Below, in pieces: positions 46,167 through 56,243 of a stretch of 64,000 bases of DNA. Where the stretch lies: positions 1,689,501 through 1,753,500 of the forward strand of contig CP138355.1 of assembly GCA_033584155.1 (NCBI GenBank), read 5' to 3'. Source of the DNA: Candidatus Electrothrix scaldis. GTDB lineage: Bacteria > Desulfobacterota > Desulfobulbia > Desulfobulbales > Desulfobulbaceae. Every line of letters starts with the position of its first letter. Position 1 is the stretch's first letter. Made by a program: the position numbers and the translations under genes. The notes below the pieces were generated by a model. It saw nothing but the letters and a program-made list of their open reading frames with translations, was not told the DNA's origin and did no database searches.

Positions 46167-46886
46167 TCATTGCGGATTCGTCCAGAGACCTATCTGTTCT
46201 TCTCCAGAGCTTGCTTCCTGACAAAATTCACGGACGCCCTTAAAGGTCTTTCGATGAATAGGCGACGGGCCTAATTCGGCGATAAGGGCTCGGTGGGCCT
46301 TGGTTGGGTACCCTTTATGCTGCTGAAAATTGTATTGAGGGTACTGGCGGTGATATTCGCCCATTAAGCGGTCTCTGGTCACTTTTGCAATGATAGAGGC
46401 CGCAGCTATAGAAGCACTTTTTGATTCTCCCTTGGTCAAGGTCTGCTGCGGTAGGTCCAGAGGAACCTTGAAGGTGCCGTCAACCAGAAGAAAGTCCGCT
46501 GCTCTCCCCGTGCATTGAGTGCAGTCTTGCACCGCTCTTTGCATGGCAAGCAGGGAGGCCTGAAGAATATTTATCTGGTCTATCTCAGCTGCCTCAACAA
46601 TACCAACGCCGAGAGCTGCTTTGGAGCTGTGCAACTCATCAAAGAGGATATTACGCTTGCGAGCTGTGATTTTCTTGGAGTCCTGATACGCTTGTGTATC
46701 GCAAGTAGAGGAAAAAATAACGCAGCCAGCAACGACTGGTCCAGCTAAAGGCCCACGTCCAGCCTCATCTACACCGGCAATATGGAGGAACCCTTGTTTT
46801 TTGAGGGTACGTTCGTAGGCAAAGGTATCTCCGTCAGGAACTGACGAAAGAAGAAAAGAAGAAGAGGTGGCTTGTTTCCTGGGCAT
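46167..46886 (-). CDS. rnhB: Ribonuclease HII
   Basis: 239 residues from ATG 46886; a GTG at 46901 is an alternative. The active-site start is HIAGVDEAGRGPLAGPVVAG (Asp-Glu), with Asp in FLLVDGTFKV and GESKSASIAAASIIAKVTRD, then the typical HKGYPTKAHRALI. It cleaves RNA-DNA hybrids at single ribonucleotides. It is last in the ffh-to-rnhB operon. Confidence 0.95.
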   Translation of the reverse strand: MPRKQATSSSFLLSSVPDGDTFAYERTLKKQGFLHIAGVDEAGRGPLAGPVVAGCVIFSSTCDTQAYQDSKKITARKRNILFDELHSSKAALGVGIVEAAEIDQINILQASLLAMQRAVQDCTQCTGRAADFLLVDGTFKVPLDLPQQTLTKGESKSASIAAASIIAKVTRDRLMGEYHRQYPQYNFQQHKGYPTKAHRALIAELGPSPIHRKTFKGVREFCQEASSGEEQIGLWTNPQ

Positions 46887-46937
46887 GGATTTAAGGGACA
46901 CCTCTTCGGGGCAATACTTACGCTTGTCAGAGTCTTA

Positions 46938-47288
46938 TTATACTCTTCCGCGCTCGCGAATACGAGCTGCCTTACCACGACGTTCACGAAGATAGTAAAG
47001 ACGCGAACGACGAACCCGACCCTCAGAAACAATTTCAACTGTTTCAATACGAGGAGAGTGGAGGGCAAAGGTCTTTTCAACGCCAACGCCACCGTGAGAA
47101 ATTTTACGTACAGTGAAGCTAGCATCCATCATGCCACGTTTTCTTTTCAGAACAACACCCTGAAATACCTGTACACGCTCTTTATTCCCCTCAATAATCC
47201 GTATATGTACCTTTACGGTATCTCCCGGACGAAAATCCGGAAGGTCATAACGCATTTGTTCCTGGTCAATCTTATCAATAATATTCAT
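46938..47288 (-). CDS. rplS: Ribosomal protein bL19
   Basis: 116 residues, full length: [50 protein letters not shown] and [19 protein letters not shown]19 sits at the subunit interface. It lies between the RNA methyltransferase gene and rnhB. Confidence 0.97.
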   Translation of the reverse strand: MNIIDKIDQEQMRYDLPDFRPGDTVKVHIRIIEGNKERVQVFQGVVLKRKRGMMDASFTVRKISHGGVGVEKTFALHSPRIETVEIVSEGRVRRSRLYYLRERRGKAARIRERGRV

Positions 47289-47408
47289 AGCTTTGTTTTC
47301 TTTACGGATATTGTTTTTTGCAATATCCTATGGATGCCTCCATTCCACCCCAGATTATATCTATCAACTAAAGAAGTTTTCTTTTTTCCTATCATTTTGG
47401 CTGAAAAT

Positions 47409-47987
47409 TCAGCCGACATCTTCCCGGTCACCACAGAGGCGATCCATACAAATTGAGGCCGCTGAACGGACTGAAAGATGGTTATATGTACCTCTTCCTT
47501 TAATAGGAGGAAGGGTTACATCTGCCTGCTCAATGACCTCAGGAGCCAAGCCCCAAGCCGTGCCCAGCAGAAGAAGGACAGATTCGCCTTTTTCTAATTC
47601 TTTGCGCACAGCCTGAAAACCCATTTTTTTGCATGCCTTGCTCGCGCTGGTGGCCACAATAAGAGGCGTTCTCCCGTTCTGCTCCGCCATCTCAGTAATC
47701 ACTTGATCTAAGGAAGCGCGAATCTGGATAATGGAGAGGGCATCGGCACGGTCAGGATTGACTGTTCCTCCGTGTCCCTCAGTCCAATGTCCCGCTATAC
47801 TGGCAGCCAGTTCCTGTTGCTGTTCATATGGTGTCACGACCCAGTATGTTCCCAGGCCAAAAGTCCTTCCTGCCCGGGCTATATCATGCAAATCCAGGTT
47901 AGTGACCGCAGAACCGACAATCTCTTGTTTTTTATTAACAACTGGATAATGAATAAGCGCGACATCAAGGCGAAAAGCGTTCTCCAT
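47409..47987 (-). CDS. SAM-dependent RNA methyltransferase (PF09936-type)
   Basis: 192 residues from ATG 47987, four bases after the trmD stop; the ORF extends further up inside trmD. Features: LDVALIHYPVVNKKQEIVGS, AVTNLDLHDIARAGRTFGLG, and the knot-like end LLLLGTAWGLAPEVIEQAD with PIKGRGTYNHLSVRSA. This SPOUT-like family is found next to trmD in delta-proteobacteria. The exact RNA target is unknown. Confidence 0.85.
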   Translation of the reverse strand: MENAFRLDVALIHYPVVNKKQEIVGSAVTNLDLHDIARAGRTFGLGTYWVVTPYEQQQELAASIAGHWTEGHGGTVNPDRADALSIIQIRASLDQVITEMAEQNGRTPLIVATSASKACKKMGFQAVRKELEKGESVLLLLGTAWGLAPEVIEQADVTLPPIKGRGTYNHLSVRSAASICMDRLCGDREDVG

Positions 47988-47991
47988 AATC

Positions 47992-48765
47992 TCAGTTGTT
48001 CTGTGGAGTCCCAGCTCCATTTTTTGCCTGCTGCACTTGCTCGAAAAGCCCAGCCCGACGGAGCTGTTTTTTTTCTGCCTTGGAAAATTCAACCTGGCAT
48101 AAAAGCTCAGGACGTCGTTGGAGCGTTTCGCGCACAGAATCAAGGAAGCGATATTCTTCAATTCGGGCATGATCGCCACTCAGGAGCACATCCGGTACAG
48201 CCAAGCCTGCAAATTCACGAGGGCGAGTATACTGCCCGTGTTTCAGGAGGCCGCAACTAAAGGTGTCCTTTGTCGCAGAATCCGCACATCCCAGTACACC
48301 GGGAAGGACCCGTGTAACCGAGTCTATCAGTACCATAGCGGCCAATTCCCCTCCAGTGAGGATATAGTCACCTATGGACAGTTCTTCGTCTACGTAGAGG
48401 CCACGAAAGCGTTCATCCACTCCCTCATAGCGTCCGCAGACCAGAATCAATTTTTCAAGGCCTGCCAAGCGCTCAGCGGTGTTCTGAGTATACACAGAAC
48501 CCCGTGGCGAAAGAAGCACCACCGTGCCTGGAGTATCGGCCTGAACATCCTGCAGGCAGGCTGCCAGCGGCTCCGGTTTCATCACCATACCTTCACCACC
48601 ACCAAAGGGGCGGTCGTCAGTCATGGCATGCTTATCTGTTGCCCAATCCCGTATGTTATGAAGGTTGACCCTGATTTGCCCTGCCTGTATGGCTCGCTTC
48701 AGGATGCCTTCCTGTAAAGGGCTTGTAAACAGATCCGGAAAAATTGTCAGGATCTCAAAACGCAT
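47992..48765 (-). CDS. trmD: tRNA (guanine37-N1)-methyltransferase
   Basis: 257 residues. MRFEILTIFPDLFTSPLQEG is the family start; DDRPFGGGEGMVMKPEPL and LILVCGRYEGVDERF, then ELSIGDYILTGGELAAM, form the trefoil knot and SAM site. It methylates G37 to prevent frameshifting. Operon neighbours are rimM upstream and a second RNA methyltransferase downstream. Confidence 0.97.
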   Translation of the reverse strand: MRFEILTIFPDLFTSPLQEGILKRAIQAGQIRVNLHNIRDWATDKHAMTDDRPFGGGEGMVMKPEPLAACLQDVQADTPGTVVLLSPRGSVYTQNTAERLAGLEKLILVCGRYEGVDERFRGLYVDEELSIGDYILTGGELAAMVLIDSVTRVLPGVLGCADSATKDTFSCGLLKHGQYTRPREFAGLAVPDVLLSGDHARIEEYRFLDSVRETLQRRPELLCQVEFSKAEKKQLRRAGLFEQVQQAKNGAGTPQNN

Positions 48766-48779
48766 CAGGTCATCAGCTC

Positions 48780-49316
48780 TTATCTGCTATTGATCTCAAG
48801 CAGCCCCTGGGGCAGGGAAACGGTCACCTCTTCCTCGTTGATTGCCTGAATAAATTCAGGTACCAAGGGGATGAGATATTCTTCTTCCTTCCCTGTGACA
48901 CAGATAAGGTCTTGCAAGCTGTTCATCAGAAAACCTGTCACCCGGCCGACGGTTTGACCATCTTCAGTTTTTAGGAGTTTCCCTTCCAGGTCCCTCAGGT
49001 AAAATTCGTCGGGCTGGAGCTTTGGCAGCGCAGAGTTATGAACATATACCTGTGCCTGAACCAGCTTCTCTGCAGCATTCCGATCACTGCAACCTTTCAG
49101 TTGAAGCAGGACCGAATTCTTTTGAATTCTTGCCCGCTCAACCTGATAACTCAGGGGAGATGCGCCTTCCTCTGTTGCAAGGAGAAGCTCCTTGTACCGC
49201 AACATGGCTTCAGGGGAGCCGGAAAAAGGGTAGACCTTAATCTCTCCCCGAATAGAGTGCGCCTTGGTTACTTTGCCTACAGGAACAAAATCCTTATAGC
49301 TTCCAGCATCGGACAT
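48780..49316 (-). CDS. rimM: Ribosome maturation factor RimM
   Basis: 178 residues. VPVGKVTKAHSIRGEIKVYP is the RimM N-terminus; the PRC-barrel C-terminus has FYLRDLEGKLLKTEDGQTVG and YLIPLVPEFIQAINEEE. It assists 30S maturation near S19. Position between khpA and trmD is canonical. Confidence 0.95.
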   Translation of the reverse strand: MSDAGSYKDFVPVGKVTKAHSIRGEIKVYPFSGSPEAMLRYKELLLATEEGASPLSYQVERARIQKNSVLLQLKGCSDRNAAEKLVQAQVYVHNSALPKLQPDEFYLRDLEGKLLKTEDGQTVGRVTGFLMNSLQDLICVTGKEEEYLIPLVPEFIQAINEEEVTVSLPQGLLEINSR

Positions 49317-49329
49317 ACGTACTCAGCGC

Positions 49330-49560
49330 TTACTCAACGATCTCAAGCCGAGAGCGCTTTTCTTTTTTTGCCGCCATCGCAGCCAGCACCGTCCGCATAG
49401 CCCGGGCTGTACGTCCTTGCTTCCCTATCACCTTCCCCAGATCATCCTTGGCAACTCGAAGTTCTACCGTAACAGTACCTTCATCTTCATGTTGCTCGGT
49501 ATGTACTTCTTCCGGTTCATCGACAAGCCGGGTTGCAATAAAAGAGATGAGCTCTTTCAT
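49330..49560 (-). CDS. khpA: KH-domain RNA-binding protein KhpA
   Basis: 76 residues. The KH signature GxxG is in LGKVIGKQGRTARAMRTVL. Binds RNA and, in other bacteria, acts with KhpB. It lies between rpsP and rimM, 15 bases or less from each. Confidence 0.93.
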   Translation of the reverse strand: MKELISFIATRLVDEPEEVHTEQHEDEGTVTVELRVAKDDLGKVIGKQGRTARAMRTVLAAMAAKKEKRSRLEIVE

Positions 49561-49574
49561 TCGGCAACTCCTTA

Positions 49575-49832
49575 TTACGCCGCCTCAACCGCAGGAGCTT
49601 GGTATTTCTTCATCAGATTTTTGACAGTTCCGGTCGGAATGGCACCTTTACCCATCCAGTCCTGAATTTTTTCCGTGTCCAAAGTGACGACAGCGGGATC
49701 CTTCATGGGATTATAGGTTCCAACAACATCCAGGAATTTACCATCGCGTGGAGCCTGTGAGTCAGCCACGATTATACGGTAAAAGGGTTGTTTCTTACGT
49801 CCCATTCTGGTTAAGCGAATTTTTACAGCCAT
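49575..49832 (-). CDS. rpsP: Ribosomal protein bS16
   Basis: 85 residues. [20 protein letters not shown], then [18 protein letters not shown] and [14 protein letters not shown] are standard S16. It is 62 bp downstream of ffh and starts the tightly packed ribosome-maturation group. Confidence 0.97.
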   Translation of the reverse strand: MAVKIRLTRMGRKKQPFYRIIVADSQAPRDGKFLDVVGTYNPMKDPAVVTLDTEKIQDWMGKGAIPTGTVKNLMKKYQAPAVEAA

Positions 49833-49894
49833 TGTTTTGGTTTCTCCTGTGGAATCTTATTCTTATATGTAAGATTATTTTTATTATTGTCGAA

Positions 49895-51247
49895 TTAGCG
49901 TCGCAGTCCCTTGGGCATTTTTCGCCGTTTGCCGCCCTTGGTTACGGTGGCCTTACCCTGCATTTTTTTCATCATCTTAAGCATCATGGTATAGCTTTTC
50001 AGAACACGATTGACTTCCTGGAGTGAGGTTCCCGAACCTTTTGCTATACGCTGTCTGCGGCTGGCATTGATTATCTTGTAATTATCCCGTTCCTTTTTCG
50101 TCATGGACAGGACAATAGCCTCGGTTTTTAGCAGCTCTTTTTCGTCGGGCATCGGGGCATTTTGCAGTTGCTTGAGTTTGTTAATGCCGGGGACCATACC
50201 CATGAGCTGTTCAAGGCTGCCCATTTTCTTGATATTCTGCAGCTGCTCAAGAAAGTCTTGCAGGGTGAAAACGTTTTTGCGAATTTTTTTGGCAAGTCTT
50301 TTTGCTTCTTTTTCATCAACAACCTGCTCTGCCTTTTCGATGAGTGATAAAACGTCACCCATTCCCAGAATACGAGAGGCGGTTCGATCAGGATGAAAAA
50401 TTTCAAGGGCATCAAGGGCCTCGCCCACACCGGCAAATTTAATCGGCTTTCCTGTAATTTTTTTAACAGAGAGGGCCGCACCGCCTCGGGCGTCACCTTC
50501 CATCTTGGTCAGGACGACACCGGTAATTTCAAGGTCGGTATTAAACTTGTCGGCAACAGTAACAGCATCCTGGCCTGTCATGGCATCTGCCACAAACAAG
50601 ACCTCGGAGAGGCGTACTGCTGAAGAAATTTCCTGCAACTCGCCCATGAGTTGCTCGTCAACATGGAGACGTCCGGCAGTATCTATGATGACTGTATCAT
50701 GACCGGCTCGTTCCGCCTCAGCCACCGCCTGACGGGCAATATCTACCGGGCTCTGCTCTGTTGAAGAATTGAAAACAGGAACTTCAAGCTGCTCACCAAG
50801 GACGTGCAATTGCTCAATAGCTGCTGGTCGATAAACATCCGCCGGAACCAGGAACGGTTTGCGACCTTTTTCCTTCAGCTGCCGGGCAATTTTCGCTGAA
50901 GTTGTTGTTTTACCAGATCCTTGCAAGCCAGCCATCATAATGACAACAGGCTGGGGACCGTCAAGGCGAAGTGGTTCTGCTTGGCTACCAAGTAGGGTTA
51001 CCAGTTCTTCGTAAACAACTTTAATAACCTGCTGTCCTGGAGCTAAGCTGGCCAGGACCTCTTTGCCGACAGCCTTCTCTGTTACCGAAGCGATAAACTC
51101 CTTAACGACCTGGAGATTGACATCTGCTTCGAGCAGGGCCGTGCGCACTTCGCGCATGGCTTCTTCAATATTCTCTTCTGTCAGTCTGCCGTGCCCGCGC
51201 AGTTTTTTGAACACGCCCTCAAGGCGATCTGTTAAATTATCAAACAT
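49895..51247 (-). CDS. ffh: Signal recognition particle protein Ffh
   Basis: 450 residues. N domain (MFDNLTDRLEGVFKKLRGHG), G domain with P-loop GLQGSGKTTTSAKIARQL, DTAGRLHVDEQLM, and TKMEGDARGGAALSV. The Met-rich M domain (MMLKMMKKMQGKATVTKGGK) binds 4.5S RNA. It targets nascent membrane proteins to FtsY and SecYEG. First gene of the ffh-rpsP cluster. Confidence 0.97.
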   Translation of the reverse strand: MFDNLTDRLEGVFKKLRGHGRLTEENIEEAMREVRTALLEADVNLQVVKEFIASVTEKAVGKEVLASLAPGQQVIKVVYEELVTLLGSQAEPLRLDGPQPVVIMMAGLQGSGKTTTSAKIARQLKEKGRKPFLVPADVYRPAAIEQLHVLGEQLEVPVFNSSTEQSPVDIARQAVAEAERAGHDTVIIDTAGRLHVDEQLMGELQEISSAVRLSEVLFVADAMTGQDAVTVADKFNTDLEITGVVLTKMEGDARGGAALSVKKITGKPIKFAGVGEALDALEIFHPDRTASRILGMGDVLSLIEKAEQVVDEKEAKRLAKKIRKNVFTLQDFLEQLQNIKKMGSLEQLMGMVPGINKLKQLQNAPMPDEKELLKTEAIVLSMTKKERDNYKIINASRRQRIAKGSGTSLQEVNRVLKSYTMMLKMMKKMQGKATVTKGGKRRKMPKGLRR

Positions 51248-51540
51248 GATCCACTGATATTAGAGTAATCGCTTTTTCGCTCGCTATATAACTCCTGCCA
51301 CCTTGAGGCAGGACAACAAAGCATGAAAGAGAAGCGGTATGTCGAGGACTCACCTGCTCCTTTCAAAATAATAAGCTGTCGATAAATCGTTCGCAGTCTG
51401 TCCTTTCAATAAAAACAACTCGAACAAAGCAGCATTATTTACCCCATGCGCGCAATTATGTCAAGCAGGAAGCCGAAACAATCGTCACCTCATAAGAATA
51501 TTGAAAATCAAGAGGCTTAGAGGGGGGATTTTTGGGGTGA

Positions 51541-51592
51541 TATCCTCAGGCATTAAGGTCCGCAGGGTACGGACCTTAAACGGGTGAGGATA
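51541..51592. repeat. Two-tier hairpin (REP-like or terminator) after fabD
   Basis: Inner stem TTAAGGTCCG (51553-51562) and CGGACCTTAA (51570-51579) with a seven-base loop; outer arms TATCCTCA (51541-51548) and TGAGGATA (51585-51592). There is no T run on either side. It is the only feature in the 350-base gap 51248-51600 between ffh and fabD. Confidence 0.6.
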
Positions 51593-51600
51593 ACGACAGG

Positions 51601-52551
51601 TTAACCTGTAATAATATCAACTGCTTTTTCGATGAGCTCAGGAGTGTCTGCCTGCACGCAGGTGACAGAACTTTTTCTCGGAAGAATTTTGCGCATCATT
51701 CCGGTGAGGACTGTTTTGGGGCCAAGTTCAACAAAGACCTCAACGCCATCTGCAACCATACTATTAATGGATTCATACCAGCGAACCCGGGAGGCGATCT
51801 GGCGGGCCATAATATCTCGTATTACTTGCGGGTCGCTTTCCTGGGAGGCGGTCACGTTGAAGAGGACCGGGGTATTGGGTGCTTGAAAAGAAATTTCGGC
51901 CATACAGGCTGAGAAATCAGCGACAGCACCGGCAACCAGTGGACTGTGGTTTGCCACAGAGACCTTCAGGGCAACGATTTTTTTTGCTCCGTTTTCTTTG
52001 CAGACCGCACTGAAACCATCCAAGCCTTCCTGATCACCGGAAATAATAATCTGCTGTTCCGCATTATGGTTGGCGACAACAACAACGCCGGGACCGCTGT
52101 AGTCTTTAAGAAGGTTATCAACCTCCTCAATGGTCAGGCCAAGAACTGCCAGCATGCCTCCTGGGTTGGCCGCGCCTTCGCGCTCCATAAATTCGCCACG
52201 CTTGGTCACCAGGGTTAAGGCATCTTTTGCAGAGACGACACCTGCGGCCTGCAAAGCCGAGTATTCACCAAGGGAATGTCCACCAGCATAGGCCGGGGCC
52301 AGGTCAGGGAGGGCTTTCTTGAGTTGCTGCCAGCAGATCAGATTGATCGCTGTCAAGGCAGGTTGCAAATGCAGAACACGGGTCAGGTCTTCTATCGGTC
52401 CTTCGAGGCAGAGCTTTCTTAAAGGGAAACCTGAAATTTCTTCTGCCATGTCCATTAATGCGGATGCTTCCTGATCTGCTTCCAGAAAGGCCTGGCCCAT
52501 GCCAATGTATTGTGATCCCTGACCGGGAAAGAGAATTGCTGTTTTTTTCAT
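51601..52551 (-). CDS. fabD: Malonyl-CoA:ACP transacylase
   Basis: 316 residues. ILFPGQGSQYIGMGQAFLEA at the N-terminus, the nucleophile motif GHSLGEYSALQAAG, Arg in VTKRGEFMEREG and His in VANHSPLVAGAV. It loads malonate onto ACP for fatty acid synthesis. No other fab genes are adjacent in the window. Confidence 0.96.
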   Translation of the reverse strand: MKKTAILFPGQGSQYIGMGQAFLEADQEASALMDMAEEISGFPLRKLCLEGPIEDLTRVLHLQPALTAINLICWQQLKKALPDLAPAYAGGHSLGEYSALQAAGVVSAKDALTLVTKRGEFMEREGAANPGGMLAVLGLTIEEVDNLLKDYSGPGVVVVANHNAEQQIIISGDQEGLDGFSAVCKENGAKKIVALKVSVANHSPLVAGAVADFSACMAEISFQAPNTPVLFNVTASQESDPQVIRDIMARQIASRVRWYESINSMVADGVEVFVELGPKTVLTGMMRKILPRKSSVTCVQADTPELIEKAVDIITG

Positions 52552-52807
52552 GAATCGTTTCTGTCGGATGTTGCGTGGTTTTGTTAGCTATTTTGTCGGA
52601 ACGTCGGCTCAGCTCTCTGCGTATACTTCATAGGCATAGGGAGCCAGCTGTCTATGGGCGATTATACTTGTAATGTCTTTTTCTGCAAAAGGATAATTTT
52701 TACTGCTCGGAAAGAGTGGGGGAGGGGATGCTGTGAGAGGAGTAAGCGGGGTGGAGAGGGGGCCCGCTTAACAAATCGTTATGTAAACAAAATAAATAAA
52801 CGAGCCG

Positions 52808-53557
52808 TTACAATTTATATGAATGTCTTGAAGGCGATATTTGCTTTGCTTTGTCTTTGAAAGCTTCACTGATCTTTTTGTCTACTGGATTTTTACCAAA
52901 AATTTTGTCCATGAGCCAAAGAAACAAAGTGCGGTGTATTAAAACTTTTGTCGTCCTGGTGATATGGTGCTCTGAGTCCACCATTTTCATGGATTTATAA
53001 CAAGCCGTTGATGCCTTTTCTGCCCCGATTTTATAGTAATATACGGCCCATACACTCATGAAGGAGAGAAACTCTGTGTAATGAAAGACTTTTCTTTCAG
53101 GGTAAAGTGACTGAAGATCTGATTTATGTTCAAATATTTCTTCAAATTTATCAACTTCTCCTTTACGCAGACAAGTGTGAGCGTAATTTGTTTTTGCAAA
53201 GAGATATCTTGGAAATGACCTGTAGGTTTTAACGGTGATTTTATCAACATTTTCTGCGTCGCCTATTGCTTGATAACTTAAACACAAGTAGTTATTGAGA
53301 ATTGGCAGTTCTTGATGCCGCAGATATATTTTTGAAATTTCTTGTATTGCTCTTTGGGGGTTGTTTTTTGCAAGCTCTCTAATTTGCTCAACTTTTTTTC
53401 TTAATGACTTCGGTGTCATTCTTGTCCATTTTGTCTCAATACCCTCATATGTGATTTTGAGTTCCTTTACTTCAAGTTTGCCCTGGGGTGAATCTGGTTT
53501 CATAGTTTTTTGGGGTAGGAGTTCTTTTGTAAGAGGAGATCGGGGCCTGTTACTCAT
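52808..53557 (-). CDS. Module gene B, copy 1 (intact): TPR-like helical protein of unknown function
   Basis: 249 residues. A charged N-terminus (KLEVKELKITYEGIETKWTR) is followed by helical TPR-like repeats (PQRAIQEISKIYLRHQ, NNYLCLSYQAIGDAENVDKI, AKTNYAHTCLRKGEVDKF). The gene lies 19 bases after module gene A copy 1. A second copy at 55822-58079 is split by an insertion sequence. The two are almost identical over the first 55 residues and then about three-quarters identical by eye. Not recognised as a named family. Confidence 0.75.
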   Translation of the reverse strand: MSNRPRSPLTKELLPQKTMKPDSPQGKLEVKELKITYEGIETKWTRMTPKSLRKKVEQIRELAKNNPQRAIQEISKIYLRHQELPILNNYLCLSYQAIGDAENVDKITVKTYRSFPRYLFAKTNYAHTCLRKGEVDKFEEIFEHKSDLQSLYPERKVFHYTEFLSFMSVWAVYYYKIGAEKASTACYKSMKMVDSEHHITRTTKVLIHRTLFLWLMDKIFGKNPVDKKISEAFKDKAKQISPSRHSYKL

Positions 53558-53715
53558 TGTTCTATTTGTTCGATTTTTAATAATTTATATTGATCAAGCA
53601 ACTCCATGCGTGTTGCTCAAATTCGGGATCATTTATTTTGGAGGTAATTGCCCATAGATTTTCAGCTATCCAATAGCCAGAATCTTTGTCAAAAGGATTT
53701 CTTGGATACGTTTCA

Positions 53716-55389
53716 CCTAAATCCTGCAATTAGTTGAAAGGGTATCGTAAAAATAGTATAATCCTCAATATGTTAAAGGTAAAATTACTACAGAAGAGGG
53801 TCACTATTTTTATGAAGTCTAAACAGAATAAACGATCTGCCCGAGTCTCGCCCAAAAAAATACAAATTAATAAAGGAGCAAAAGGGGTTACAGCACAGGC
53901 AGGCTTGATTCCTGCCGTAAAGTTCCTGCAAAAACATAATGTTGGCCAGCTTATCCAGGAAACTTTAGAACATCAACGCGGAGCCACCGCCACTTATGAT
54001 GCAGTTGATATAATATTTCTCCCTTTGATAGCTATTATCGGCGGAGCTCGTTCTATCAGCAATATTGCAACAGTCTGGGCAGATAGCGTACTTTGCCGGA
54101 TAGCAGGATGGCGGTTAATCCCGGACGAAACAACCTTTGGCCGCCTTTTTCGAACATTCAGCTATCGTCATATCAATAACCTGGAAGTTCTTAATCATCG
54201 GTTGCGTGCTCGCATGTGGCGTAAGGGATTGCGATCCGGGAAAAGTAAAGTCGGTGCAGCCCACTGTCTGGTTGTTGATGTGGATTCCACAGAAAAGACG
54301 GTATACGGTTCTCAGCAAGGAGCGGCCAAAGGGTTTAATCCACATAAACGCGGTGCAAAATCGTATCATCCTCTGCTTGCATTTTGCGCTGAAAGCAAAG
54401 AGATATTGCAAGGGTGGCTTCGATGCGGCAATGCCTATACAAGTAATGGTATTGTCGAGTTTACCAAGCAACTTCTGGCACACCTTCCCAATGGAACCCG
54501 GATTTTGTTCAGGGGCGACAGCGGTTTTTTTGTTGGTGCCCTGCTTGATCTTTTGGATCAGTATGGTCATAGTTACCTGATCAAGGTTAAGCTCAAGGGG
54601 CTGGTCACCCTTCTGTCCAAACAATCCTGGGAGCCGGTCCCCGGGCAGGCCGGTTGGGAACAATGTATCTTTTTTCATAAATGTACGACCTGGTCTTCGA
54701 CCCGACTCTTTGTTGCGGTCCGCAGAGAGAAACCGGCTGACCCGGCAAAACCAGCGACCCTGTTTGAGATGAAGGAGTTCGATTACTTCTGTTATGTGGT
54801 CAGTGAGATTGCTGATCCATGGCAGGTCCACAAACGATACGGCCAACGAGCAACTTGTGAAACCTGGATTGAGGAAGCAAAAAACCAGACTGCGTTGGTA
54901 CATATCAAGACAGAAGATTTCTGGGCAAATAGTGTGTTGTTTCAAACTGCTATTCTGGCATACAACACGATACGATGGATGGCTTTATTGAGCGGTAATG
55001 CTGTATTACGTCGCTGGGAGCCAGGTACAATTCGTACATTTCTCGTTCGGGTGGCTGGGAAGTATACTACTGGTGGACGGCAGCAAAAGCTATTTGTTCC
55101 CGAACGAATGCTGTATTCCACTCAGTGGGATGACTGGGTGGCGGTGGGGCTGTACTGACCAGCACTACTACCTCTTTTTTTGAAATATTTTTTTCCATCA
55201 ACAGGATTAGTGCGTCTTGTGGGGCAAAATATTCTACTTGATCAGCCTTAAAGAGGCATCTGCTTATCTGGAAACAGCACTTTTCGGTGTTTTTTACTAT
55301 CAACTGATAACTATTTTCAGAATTTTTGGTTTTCTACAACACCAAATGGTTAGTCATTTGAGCCAAAAAGATCAATTGCAGGATTTAGG
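53716..55389 (+). mobile_element. IS1380-family insertion sequence (second element)
   Basis: 1674 bp. Terminal inverted repeats CCTAAATCCTGCAATT (53716-53731) and complement (55374-55389); target duplication TTTCA (53711-53715, 55390-55394). It is distinct from the element at 24.8 kb but starts with the same CCTAAAT. Confidence 0.95.
53812..55158 (+). CDS. IS1380-family transposase (second type)
   Basis: 448 residues from ATG 53812 (starts at 53734 and 53770 are also in frame). DDE landmarks: Asp in LVVDVDSTEKTVYG, Asp in ILFRGDSGFFVGALL and Glu in TCETWIEEAKNQTALVH. YHPLLAFCAESKEILQGWLR is typical of IS1380. It is only distantly related to the transposase at 24965. It appears intact. Confidence 0.88.
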   Translation: MKSKQNKRSARVSPKKIQINKGAKGVTAQAGLIPAVKFLQKHNVGQLIQETLEHQRGATATYDAVDIIFLPLIAIIGGARSISNIATVWADSVLCRIAGWRLIPDETTFGRLFRTFSYRHINNLEVLNHRLRARMWRKGLRSGKSKVGAAHCLVVDVDSTEKTVYGSQQGAAKGFNPHKRGAKSYHPLLAFCAESKEILQGWLRCGNAYTSNGIVEFTKQLLAHLPNGTRILFRGDSGFFVGALLDLLDQYGHSYLIKVKLKGLVTLLSKQSWEPVPGQAGWEQCIFFHKCTTWSSTRLFVAVRREKPADPAKPATLFEMKEFDYFCYVVSEIADPWQVHKRYGQRATCETWIEEAKNQTALVHIKTEDFWANSVLFQTAILAYNTIRWMALLSGNAVLRRWEPGTIRTFLVRVAGKYTTGGRQQKLFVPERMLYSTQWDDWVAVGLY

Positions 55390-55778
55390 TTTCATTATAA
55401 ATGACTTTAGCTGTGTTCTCTGCCAGTAATAATAAACATTCGATCAATGCGTCTTGATTTATTAGAGTAAGCTCCCGCACTTGATCAAAAGCAACATGCC
55501 CTTTGTTCCATTCTTTAGGCTCACGAGCTATTGCAAGGATATAATCAATCTCTGGAATATGTCTTATCCATGAGGTGGCAAGTGTAAGAATAGACGCTGC
55601 CCATGCGGGGCGTTTTAAAGGAGGGATTTGTTCAAAAATGATCCTGCCAACTTCTACAGGATTATCACCTTTCCATTTTAGTTTTACGTCATCCATCTTC
55701 TTACTATTGAACACGAGTGATGAATTAGGGAAAGTCCTCAACTAACTGTTTGTGCCTGTTATTCGTTTTCTAGTTTTA

Positions 55779-55802
55779 TAAGATCGGGTTTTCGATCTTA
55801 TT
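55779..55802. terminator. Hairpin upstream of module gene A, copy 1
   Basis: ATAAGATCG and CGATCTTAT pair around six bases, followed on the plus strand by six T. The same hairpin lies at 58621-58644 upstream of gene A copy 2, so it is part of the duplicated unit. Confidence 0.6.
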
Positions 55803-56243
55803 TTTTAACGGGGTACGTCCCCTATTTATTTTCTTTGCCAAAGATTTTTCCCATGAGCCAAAATAACCAGGTGTGGCGTATTAAGATTTTTGTAGACCGG
55901 GTAATAGGGTGTTCTGCATCCACTATTTCCATGAAGTTATAACAGGCTCTTGCCGCCTTTTTCTCTCCGGTTTTATAAAAATATACGGCCCAGATATTCA
56001 TGAAGGCGAGAAACTCTGTATAATGAAAGACTTTTCTCTCAGGGTAAAGTGACTGAAGGTCTGATTTATGTTCAAATATTTCTTTGATTTTATCAAGTTC
56101 TCCTTTGCGCAGACAAATGGAAGCGTAATTTGTTTTTGCAAGGAGATATCTTGGAAATGACTTGTAATTTTTAACGGCTATTTTTTCAACACTCTCTAAA
56201 TCACCTATTGCTTCATAACTTAAACACAAATAGTTATTGAGAA

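Larger units (their letters stand above)
53577..55696 (-). pseudogene. Module gene A, copy 1, split by an IS1380-type element
   Basis: The 5' part is 55696-55390 (ATG 55696; TTG 55741 possible) and the 3' part is 53715-53577. Removing 53716-55389 and one TTTCA restores a product equivalent to gene A copy 2 (58099-58539): the joined DNA (GATACGTTTCATTATAAATG) is identical to the intact copy there. The recent insertion is the only damage seen. Confidence 0.9.
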